From Candidatus Aquicultor sp. (lineage in GTDB: Bacteria; Actinomycetota; Aquicultoria; Aquicultorales; Aquicultoraceae): a stretch of 37,048 bases of DNA. The stretch is taken from NCBI GenBank assembly GCA_030682615.1, contig JAUXNY010000016.1, forward strand, positions 1 to 37,048. The letters are read 5' to 3'. The notes under the pieces are model-generated. The model saw only the letters and a list, made by a program, of their open reading frames with translations, searched no databases and was not told the origin of the DNA. The position numbers and the translations under genes are program-made. The first letter of the stretch is position 1. Every line of letters starts with the position of its first letter. Positions 31,098-37,048 of this stretch are shown piece by piece.

Positions 31098-31392
31098 TTG
31101 CAGAGTTTATCGAAGCAGGCCATGAGGTTTTTGATCTGGGTGGCGGCGTGGGCGGCAGCGGGGATCCTTTATTTCGATTCAAGGCAGGATTCTCAGTTGT
31201 TGTGCCGACTATTATACATACAGGATGATTCTTGATGAGCTAAAATATGAGTGGTTATCGGATGCAAAGAGAGAGCGAATCGCGCATGCGAATGATGCAA
31301 ACGGCTACCCCTTGTTCTTCCCGGCGTATCGTCGGCCAAGAAGTGCTGGAAGTTGCCAAGAACCTGATTTGAAAGGAGCAGCGTTCTCATGA
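31094..31392 (+). pseudogene. C-terminal remnant of a FemAB/GNAT-type protein, frameshifted
   Basis: One frame from 31094 reads IEAGHEVFDLGGGVGGSGDP, then LFRFKAGFS. It is then shifted, and another frame continues YRMILDELKYEWLSDAKRER and ANGYPLFFPAYRRP to TGA 31390-31392. Together these form the C-terminus of a GNAT/FemAB-like aminoacyl- or acyl-transferase (the LGGGVGG.D.LFRFKAGFS motif). The N-terminal two-thirds are missing and a frameshift lies near 31200-31220. The old stop overlaps the ATP-grasp start by ATGA, so the lost gene was once coupled to it. No intact copy is in the window. Confidence 0.82.
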
Positions 31393-32513
31393 ACATATTG
31401 TTAACCTGTGCAGGGCGTCGTAATTATTTGGTCGATTATTTCAGAGAGGCGTTACATGGTCGCGGCAAGATATTTGCTGCCGACACAAATGCAGACGCAG
31501 CTGCACTACAAGAAGCCGATGATTATTTCCTGGTACCGCCTGTCGACGATTCAGAATATTTCGATAAATTGAGAGATATCTGCCGGTTACATCGAATAAG
31601 CCTTTTGATATCGCTTAATGATTTGGAACTTCCTCTTCTTGCACGGGAGCGCGGAAGCTTTCTTGAGATAGGGACTGTGCCGGTCATATCTTCGGCGGAG
31701 ATTATCGATATGTGCTTCGATAAATACAAAACGGACGAGTTCTTAAGGGCACATAATATTGCTGTTCCTTTGACATATACGACGCTAGAAGAGGCACAAG
31801 TAGCTCTTGAGCGAGGCGATATCGCATTTCCGCTAATAATCAAACCTCGTTGGGGTACTGCGTCGATTGGTATCGACTATATAGAAGATATCGGCGAGCT
31901 GGAACTTGCATATCGGCTAGCCAGAAAACGGATTACGAGAACCATTCTGGCGGAAGTGAGCAGGGGCGATATCGATAGGTCTATTCTGATACAAGAATGT
32001 ATTGCCGGCGAGGAGTTCTGTCTAGACATTACAAACGATTTGCAGGGTGACTATGTTTGCACTTTTGCAAAGCGCAAGCTCTCTAAGCGTGCCGGCGAGG
32101 CGGACAGGATGACTACAGTCAATGATGGCGAGCTAGATGCTTTAGGGGCGCTGATTGGAAGAACGCTTGGCCACACCGGGATTCTCGATTGTGACGTATT
32201 TAGACGTGACGGCAAGTGCTATTTAATCGATATTAACCCGCGCTTCGGCGGTGCCTATCCGTTTGCGCATGTGGCGGGGGCCAATATCCCCGCAGCGTTG
32301 ATCGCTTGGGCGAATGGTGAAAAGCCTGACTCAAACTGGCTAAGGGTCAGGCCGAACGTTACCTCATCCAAATGCGACCGGCTGGTTATTAGTGCTCACG
32401 GTTCGACACTTTCGGTTGATGAGCGGGGGAGTGCGCCAGGGTTGGCTGAGCTTCGAACCGGCGACCCCCGAGTTCGGGATAATGCGACAAGCGCAAAGGG
32501 TGAATCCCTGTGA
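31389..32513 (+). CDS. ATP-grasp enzyme (CarB/PylC-like)
   Basis: A 374-aa ATP-dependent carboxylate-amine ligase-like protein. The N-terminal pre-ATP-grasp fold is NILLTCAGRRNYLVDYF. The ATP-grasp domain has FPLIIKPRWGTASIGIDYIE, ILIQECIAGEEFCLDI and the metal-site motif YLIDINPRFGGAYPF. Homologues are frequent in polysaccharide loci, where they probably attach an amino acid or other carboxylate to an amino sugar, but the substrate is unknown. AAAGGAG lies 10 nt before the ATG. The GTGA overlap with the aminotransferase gene downstream implies a joint role. Confidence 0.9.
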   Translation: MNILLTCAGRRNYLVDYFREALHGRGKIFAADTNADAAALQEADDYFLVPPVDDSEYFDKLRDICRLHRISLLISLNDLELPLLARERGSFLEIGTVPVISSAEIIDMCFDKYKTDEFLRAHNIAVPLTYTTLEEAQVALERGDIAFPLIIKPRWGTASIGIDYIEDIGELELAYRLARKRITRTILAEVSRGDIDRSILIQECIAGEEFCLDITNDLQGDYVCTFAKRKLSKRAGEADRMTTVNDGELDALGALIGRTLGHTGILDCDVFRRDGKCYLIDINPRFGGAYPFAHVAGANIPAALIAWANGEKPDSNWLRVRPNVTSSKCDRLVISAHGSTLSVDERGSAPGLAELRTGDPRVRDNATSAKGESL

Positions 32514-33727
32514 GTCTTTTGACTGATTTAGCCATCGATGGCGGGACTCCTATCCGCACCAAACCCTTCGCGCCGTGGCCTTGTTTTGAGCAAGACGAAA
32601 TCGAGGTGGTCGCGGTTGTCCTAGAATCCGGCAAGGTCAACTACTGGACGGGTGATGAAGGCCGGCTGTTTGAGCGCGAATTTGCGGCTTATACCGGCTG
32701 CGACTTTGCTGTGGCCTTGGCTAACGGGACCGTCGCGCTTGAGTTGGCGCTGTACGTTTTGGGTATCGGCCCGGGCGATGATGTCATCGTGACGAGCAGG
32801 ACGTTTATTGCATCGGCAAGCGCCATCGTTATGCGCGGCGCGACGCCCATTATGGCCGATGTCGATCCGGTGAGCCAGAACATAACCGCCGGGACCGTTG
32901 CTGCTGCCATGACTCCGAAGACGCGGGCGATAATAGCGGTGCACCTTGCGGGATGGCCGTGCGATATGGATTCCATCATGGAATTGGCCGGGAAACACGG
33001 CCTCAAAGTAATCGAAGACTGCGCCCAAGCGCATGGCGCTATGTATAAGGGGCGCCCGGTCGGTTCACTCGGCGACGTCGCCGCGTTCTCGTTCTGCCAG
33101 GATAAGATAATAACGACCGGTGGGGAAGGCGGTATGCTTACCACTAACGACAAAGACGTCTGGGAGAAAGCCTGGTCGTATAAGGATCACGGTAAGAGCT
33201 TTGACGCGGTATACAACCGCCAGCATCCACCGGGTTTTCGCTGGCTGCACGAATCTTTTGGAACTAATTGGCGGTTGACCGAGATGCAATCCGCGATTGG
33301 CAGGGTTGCACTTAAGAAACTCCCGGCTTGGGTGGAGACAAGGCGAAAGCACGCGGCAAAGCTTACCGAGTGTCTCGCACACGTCCCTTCGCTGAGAATT
33401 GCTGTCCCAACGAGTGAGTTCCATCACTCCTACTACAAGTTTTATGCTTTTGTGCGCCCGGAAAAGCTGCGCGAAGGGTGGAATCGTGACCGCATCGTGG
33501 AAGCCATCAACGCTGAGGGTATCCCATGCTCAACGGGGAGTTGTAGCGAGATATATCTCGAGAAAGCATTCGACAGGGACGGTCTTCGCCCGACTAAACG
33601 TCTCGAGGTGGCAAAAGAACTCGGCGAGACGAGCCTCATGTTTCTTGTTCATCCGACCCTGAGCGAAGAAGACATAGCCGATACATGCGCCGCAGTTGAG
33701 AAGGTCATGACTGTAGCTACGATGTAA
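32510..33727 (+). CDS. DegT/DnrJ/EryC1/StrS-family PLP sugar aminotransferase
   Basis: A 405-aa PLP enzyme that transaminates a keto sugar. Evidence is the family start (INTYWTG-like VNYWTGDEGRLFEREFAAYT), HLAGWPCDMD, EDCAQAHGA (PLP-ring Asp), FSFCQDKIITTGGEGG with the Schiff-base Lys199, and NWRLTEMQSAIG. The likely substrate is the 4-keto product of the PglF-like dehydratase, as PglE/WbpE-type enzymes act, although DegT enzymes also serve 3-keto sugars. The GTG start overlaps the ATP-grasp stop (GTGA). It ends 1 nt before the 226-bp repeat begins and has no visible terminator. Confidence 0.95.
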   Translation: MSLLTDLAIDGGTPIRTKPFAPWPCFEQDEIEVVAVVLESGKVNYWTGDEGRLFEREFAAYTGCDFAVALANGTVALELALYVLGIGPGDDVIVTSRTFIASASAIVMRGATPIMADVDPVSQNITAGTVAAAMTPKTRAIIAVHLAGWPCDMDSIMELAGKHGLKVIEDCAQAHGAMYKGRPVGSLGDVAAFSFCQDKIITTGGEGGMLTTNDKDVWEKAWSYKDHGKSFDAVYNRQHPPGFRWLHESFGTNWRLTEMQSAIGRVALKKLPAWVETRRKHAAKLTECLAHVPSLRIAVPTSEFHHSYYKFYAFVRPEKLREGWNRDRIVEAINAEGIPCSTGSCSEIYLEKAFDRDGLRPTKRLEVAKELGETSLMFLVHPTLSEEDIADTCAAVEKVMTVATM

Positions 33728-33728
33728 A

Positions 33729-33954
33729 CATCAGGGTTAGATGCGGATACTGCCAACAGCTCCTCACCCGTGACCTCTTTAGCCGCGCTAAATGAGAATA
33801 GTACATCCGCTGACAATTATACGATCGAAGACGCACGTAGCCAAAGGGATGCGCATCGGATATAGAGGTTTCTGCAATAATGTATAAGCCCAATAGCACA
33901 ACAGCTTGACATACAATAGGTCGAGAACTAGTGTTAAACCATGCTACAGAAACC
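33729..33954. repeat. Long direct repeat, copy A (RAYT left end)
   Basis: 226 bases that match 35680-35905 with 10 mismatches and no gap (about 96%). Nine of the ten differences are transitions. The repeat contains GGGATGCGCATCGG (33846), related to the left inverted end of the RAYT element at 15306. It also holds a promoter TTGACA-17-TAGTGT (33906-33934) and the first five transposase codons (MLQKP, from ATG 33941). It is thus the 5' end of a RAYT-like element, cut off where the ISL3 remnant begins at about 33955. Confidence 0.9.
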
Positions 33955-34603
33955 GGTTCTACTGGCATTTGTGTGGGTACATAGACAACTTGCCGCAGTG
34001 AAACAGGATAGCGATCCGGTAGTTGTCGAAGTTCCTAAAGCCCCTAGCCATGGCCTTGATTTGTTGAATCTTGCTGTTAAGCCCTTCGGCCACGGCGTTG
34101 GTGATCCGGTGCTTGAGATAGGTTATGACCCGGTTAAAGTGGCGCTCGATGGTCTTGGCGGCTTTGATCATGGAATCCAGCCGCGAGTGGGTGGCCCAGA
34201 AGAACCACTTGCGGAAGAACTTGGTCGCCGACTTAACGTAAGAATAATTCCAGAAATTGCCGAATGTCTCCTTGATCGCCCAGGCCCGGCCGACCTTAAG
34301 GCCGATATCCTTTAGCTCTTTAAACGAGGCTTTCTGGGCAGCTGTCCAATTGTTCGGGTTTGCCAACCACAGGTACTTGGTGCCGGCGAGAATGCCGCTG
34401 TCTTGACCTTTGAGGGCTTTGTGTTCTTGCCTTCTGACCTTATCCACGGCCTCGTTCAAGTATTTGGCGACATGGAACTTGTCGTGGACGATATCGGCTT
34501 TTGGCAACAGTTTGATCTTTCGGGCGTAGCCCCACCACGTGTATTCGTCACTATCCGTTGCCCTTGCGGGTGACTTTAGGTATCCTGGAGACACCAAGCG
34601 CAA
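33955..34603 (-). mobile_element. ISL3-family insertion sequence remnant
   Basis: Right-hand part of an ISL3-type element. The probable IS end GGTTCTACTGGC begins directly after copy A of the repeat, 4 nt from the transposase stop. The other end is missing, and the sequence past about 34600 belongs to the MNT-HEPN unit. The element seems to have inserted into a RAYT left end and then lost its 5' half. Confidence 0.75.
33959..34603 (-). pseudogene. 5'-truncated ISL3-family transposase
   Basis: 214 codons of a DDE transposase, against about 400-430 in intact ISL3 enzymes. Kept are ADIVHDKFHVAKYLNEAVDK (second Asp region), GTKYLWLANPNNWTAAQKAS, WAIKETFGNFWNYSYV, and the final ITNAVAEGLNSKIQQIKAMA (Glu) with RGFRNFDNYRIAILFHCGKL. 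The zinc-finger/HTH N-terminus and the first catalytic Asp region are missing, and the TTG at 34603 is just the first possible start in the remaining frame. It cannot be active on its own. The C-terminus (MYPHKCQ) is complete. Confidence 0.9.
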
Positions 34604-34639
34604 CTACAGAAGGAAAATAGAGATATAGGAGAAAAATCG

Positions 34640-34987
34640 ATGGCCTTGTATTTGACTGAGATCGAGGAACAGGCTGTTAATGCTCTTAAAGAAAATTTAA
34701 TTAAACATCTACCAAATCACATCAGATCAATAACGCTTTTTGGTTCTAAGGCTCGGGGAGAAGGTGGCCCGTACTCTGATATTGATTTGCTTGTTACAGT
34801 GGATCAAGAAGAACTTGAGCTTTGGGACAAAATCCAAGAGATTTCAAGCGAAATTTCCATAGAGTATGATGTCCTTCTCTCGGTTAAAGTGATGGATTTA
34901 CCACATTTAGAATTATTAAGAAATGTTCAGAGCGGCTTTATCAGAAACATAGAAAAGGAAGGCTCTGTTATATGGAAAGCAGCCTAA
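34640..34987 (+). CDS. MNT-type nucleotidyltransferase antitoxin
   Basis: A 115-aa minimal nucleotidyltransferase. TLFGSKARGEGGPYSDIDLL contains the GS pair (35-36) and D47/D49 of the metal site. The C-terminal half (IEYDVLLSVKVMDLPHLELL) is standard. MntA-like enzymes AMPylate the partner HEPN RNase and so block it. ATG 34640 has AGGAG about 9 nt upstream. It overlaps the HEPN gene by 16 bases. The pair is AT-richer than the neighbouring polysaccharide genes and lies between two direct repeats, which suggests transfer as a unit. Confidence 0.92.
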   Translation: MALYLTEIEEQAVNALKENLIKHLPNHIRSITLFGSKARGEGGPYSDIDLLVTVDQEELELWDKIQEISSEISIEYDVLLSVKVMDLPHLELLRNVQSGFIRNIEKEGSVIWKAA

Positions 34988-35373
34988 AAGAAAGAATCGC
35001 CAAAAGTCTTGAAAAGGCGAATGAGGCTCTTAAGGAAGCAGAAACGCTGTTACTACAAAAGCTATACGGAGGGACGGTATCAAGAAGCTACTATGCTGTT
35101 TTTCATGCTACTTGCGCTCTTCTCTTGATTAAAAATTTAGAGTTCTCTAAACATTCGGCAGTGATTGCTGCTTTTGGTCATCAATTTATAAGAGAGGGTT
35201 TGCTTGACAAAAAATACCATAAGATACTTATTGGTGCCTATGAAGCTAGGCAGCTTGCCGAATATGATATTTTTAAGAAAATAAACCCTGAATTTGCCGG
35301 CAAGATTTTTGAAGAAGCAAAAGAGTTTGTTTTAATGGCAGAAGAATACACGAAAGCTCATGCGGGAGGTTAG
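34972..35373 (+). CDS. HEPN-domain protein (toxin of MNT-HEPN pair)
   Basis: A 133-aa all-helical HEPN protein of the COG1895 group. VSRSYYAVFHATCALLL (37-53) and the second conserved helix YEARQLAEYD (R93) are typical. HEPN toxins are usually metal-independent RNases with an R-x4-6-H motif. Here the second motif reads R-QLAEYD with Tyr instead of His, as in many MNT-linked HEPN proteins of this subgroup. RNase activity is thus plausible but not certain. ATG 34972 lies inside the MNT gene end, so translation is coupled. Confidence 0.9.
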   Translation: MESSLKERIAKSLEKANEALKEAETLLLQKLYGGTVSRSYYAVFHATCALLLIKNLEFSKHSAVIAAFGHQFIREGLLDKKYHKILIGAYEARQLAEYDIFKKINPEFAGKIFEEAKEFVLMAEEYTKAHAGG

Positions 35374-35679
35374 AAGCAACGTATCCCCAAACGCCCCCAA
35401 TTACAGCTAACGGTTCAACCGGCAAACCTACTACATGTCGAAAACGATCTGACTCAGGGCGCCATCATTGTATTCGAAGAGGCCTGCATTCGGGTTCGTT
35501 TTTTGCCCATTGGCGAAACCCAAGAATAAAGTGGACGGCTTAGCCCGGAATCAGTGGTTGATTTGGGTCGGCATACGCACCGGAACCAGCTGGTAGATTG
35601 GTTGCGCGGTGTCTGACACCCTGACTGACATTTCTTTTTGAAAACGCAGGCGAGATTGCCTTAGGCGAGGTCGACATAT
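35374..35679. other. Gene-free stretch with a possible minus-strand remnant
   Basis: No intact gene. On the minus strand, about 35431-35550, a 38-codon open stretch reads STLFLGFANGQKTNPNAGLF, then EYNDGALSQIVFDM and stop. Its composition is protein-like and it may be the C-terminal relic of a lost gene. No family recognised. The rest shows nothing clear. Confidence 0.35.
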
Positions 35680-35905
35680 CATCAGGGTTAGATGCGGATA
35701 CTGCCAACAGCTCTTCACCCGTGACCTCTCTAGCTGCGCTAAATGAGAATAGTACACCCGCTGACAATTATACGATCGAAGACGCACGTAGCCAAAGGGA
35801 CGCGCATCGGATATAGAGGTTTCTGCAATAATGTATAAGTCCAATAGCACAAAAACTTGACGTACAATAGGTCGAGAACTAGTGTTAAACCATGCTACAA
35901 AAACC
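35680..35905. repeat. Long direct repeat, copy B (RAYT left end)
   Basis: Partner of 33729-33954 at a constant offset of 1951 bases (10 mismatches, no indel). Copy B runs on into a slightly longer piece of transposase coding sequence, and also contains the GGGACGCGCATCGG end motif (35797) and the TTGACG-17-TAGTGT promoter. Between the copies lie the ISL3 remnant and the MNT-HEPN pair. Confidence 0.9.
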
Positions 35906-35948
35906 AAGGCTCGATGTATCAGGGATTGTGCACCGCATGCATTTTTGA
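35892..35948 (+). pseudogene. First codons of a dead RAYT transposase
   Basis: ATG 35892 gives MLQKPRLDVSGIVHRMHF then stop. This matches the start of the intact transposase at 15461 (MPRKPRLDAPGFVHHV). The homology ends after about 15 codons, so only the 5' tip of the gene survives. Confidence 0.8.
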
Positions 35949-36057
35949 TACGCAAGGCAAGCTTACTATAATCATATATTAAAGATAAAGTAATGTTAGC
36001 TTGGTAACATGAATAGAAACGATTAGAATTGGACATGTATTTCATAGGGAGACTGTC

Positions 36058-36279
36058 ATGGGAAGACATTTTATGATATGCGTTGACAACGGCGGTTACG
36101 AATCATCACTGGAGACAAGAAAACTCTATGAGGTGTTAACCGACACAGTGGCTGAAAAACATCAGCAGATAAGAGTCATTGATGAATCAGGCGAGGATTA
36201 TCTATATCCCGAAAGGTTTTTTGCTCCAGTAAGATTACCCCGTGTCACAAAAGAAAAGCTAGAATCGATAACGGCATAG
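36058..36279 (+). CDS. Conserved 73-aa protein of unknown function
   Basis: A small soluble protein: MGRHFMICVDNGGYESSLET, RKLYEVLTDTVAEKHQQIRV, then IDESGEDYLYPERFFAPVRL. I recognise the pattern (CIDNEGYEASLE.RKLY, then RVIDESGEDYLYP) from a widespread short hypothetical protein found in many bacterial phyla, often near mobile or toxin-antitoxin genes. Its function is unknown. GGGAG upstream at a proper distance supports ATG 36058. It is likely expressed alone. The preceding 110 bases are AT-rich and may hold its promoter. Confidence 0.85.
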   Translation: MGRHFMICVDNGGYESSLETRKLYEVLTDTVAEKHQQIRVIDESGEDYLYPERFFAPVRLPRVTKEKLESITA

Positions 36280-36414
36280 TGCCAAACACGGTGCTTGGCA
36301 GTCAGCACGTCAAGGGTCAGACCTCATTACGTATCAGCCTACATTCCATCACTCCTATGCCGTATCGCCGTTATGTTGACGAACCCAAGCAAGAGCTTTA
36401 GTATCTGCAGTGAA

Positions 36415-36948
36415 ATGAATTCCTTAAAGAGCTTTAAAATATATCAAACCCTCGGCCGATGGCTTCTTGTCCTCATCTGCCTGACGGCAATTGCGTACCT
36501 CTCCGGCCAAACTTTTGCGGAGCAGGATTTACGACCCAAAATCCGTCAACAAGAGCGCATTGTCGAGGCGATCAAAAGTCTACCCGAGGTCGAGTTCACA
36601 TATAGTAGAAGATCGCTGAATAACCTGCGAAATCCGGTTGATTTTGCCCATTTCTGGATTCGAAAGGGCGCACACGTCTTCGTCTACGGCATCTTTGGGC
36701 TAGCGCTCTTGGCGGCATTGGGAGACCTGCGCGTGCGTTTTTGGAAGCGGTGGATGCTCGTTCTTGTGCTGGTATTTATCGTTGCCTCGGTAGATGAGTG
36801 GCACCAGTCAATTGTCGGCGATCGGACAGGTATGTTCAGGGACGCCATACTCGACGCGGCGGGCTTCGTAGTGGTCTCTAGTCTTGCGTTCTCGACGCGA
36901 ATCGCCACACGCCGTTTTGGCCGGAGCCGCCAGGACACGCCCGGCTAA
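36415..36948 (+). CDS. VanZ-like membrane protein
   Basis: A 177-aa protein with about four membrane helices. VanZ-family marks are HFWIRKGAHVFVYGIFGLAL and SVDEWHQSIVGDRTGMFRDA, followed by a last helix and a basic tail. VanZ proteins alter teicoplanin sensitivity in some species, but most homologues, like this one, have no known role. The track start at 36295 yields an unlikely N-terminus. ATG 36415 (MNSLKSFKIYQ) starts shortly before the first helix, though without a clear ribosome site. ATG 36373 is also possible. Confidence 0.85.
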   Translation: MNSLKSFKIYQTLGRWLLVLICLTAIAYLSGQTFAEQDLRPKIRQQERIVEAIKSLPEVEFTYSRRSLNNLRNPVDFAHFWIRKGAHVFVYGIFGLALLAALGDLRVRFWKRWMLVLVLVFIVASVDEWHQSIVGDRTGMFRDAILDAAGFVVVSSLAFSTRIATRRFGRSRQDTPG

Positions 36949-36964
36949 GCGAAAGAACGCTTTT
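36947..36964 (+). terminator. Weak terminator-like hairpin after the VanZ-like gene
   Basis: AAGCG (36947-36951) and CGCTT (36958-36962) around a 6-nt loop, then TT. The stem is short and the T-run minimal, so this is only a candidate. Confidence 0.3.
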
Positions 36965-37048
36965 GGTAATAGGAAGGATATCAGAGAAGCATTGGTCAGG
37001 GATTATAGCTTACAGGAGTGACAAGATGTAGACTCCACAGAACACCGT

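Noticed and set aside
35551-36069. 172-aa minus-strand ORF spanning repeat copy B, with a related ORF at 33717..33968
   Set aside because: The two share sequence only because of the direct repeat. The frame has no ribosome site or family, and the repeat is better explained as a RAYT left end on the plus strand.

Overview
The window looks like a chromosomal segment of a deep-branching, Gram-positive-type bacterium, most likely Actinomycetota (possibly an Aquicultor-like or Coriobacteriia-related lineage). The evidence is a nadD-yqeK-LCP/LytR_C-rsfS block, comEA-comEC-holA, a class E-like sortase, a DUF4012 protein and a CpsCD-type Wzz/BY-kinase fusion. There is no rRNA or marker phylogeny here, so the placement is an inference.

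Bases 1-12,880 are housekeeping and mostly compact. They hold a partial helical protein (minus), a small ferredoxin, nth, a nitroreductase, a PQQ-type sugar dehydrogenase lipoprotein (minus), then nadD, yqeK, a degenerate LCP-like protein and rsfS (apparently CTG-started). tRNA-Ala(GGC) with a strong terminator, leuS, comEA, comEC and holA follow.

Bases 12,881-16,760 are an accessory island. It holds an MNT antitoxin gene with an internally deleted HepT toxin remnant, an intact Phd-RelE pair with a perfect palindromic operator, and an HTH-nucleotidyltransferase fusion with a 73-aa partner. It ends with a complete REP-associated tyrosine transposase (RAYT) element bounded by 27-bp imperfect inverted repeats.

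Bases 16,760-33,727 are a surface polysaccharide locus, all on the plus strand. It encodes an LPYTG-anchored secreted protein, a Wzz/BY-kinase, a DUF4012 protein, a sortase, a PglF/CapD-like NDP-sugar 4,6-dehydratase, a flippase, three GT4 glycosyltransferases, a Wzy/WaaL-like polymerase/ligase, a PglC-like initiating transferase, an ATP-grasp enzyme and a DegT aminotransferase. Together these could make a lipid-linked amino-sugar-containing glycan, flip it, polymerise it and control its length. Two decayed genes lie between the intact ones: a GT2 glycosyltransferase N-terminus and a frameshifted FemAB/GNAT C-terminus.

Bases 33,728-37,048 are a second mobile patch. Two 226-bp direct repeats (about 96% identical, no gaps) are left ends of a RAYT-type element. 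They flank a 5'-truncated ISL3 transposase and an intact MNT-HEPN pair. A conserved 73-aa protein and a VanZ-like protein follow. The least-explained features are the repeat-bracketed MNT-HEPN module, the HTH-nucleotidyltransferase/73-aa pair, the LCP-like protein lacking catalytic residues, and the CTG start of rsfS.
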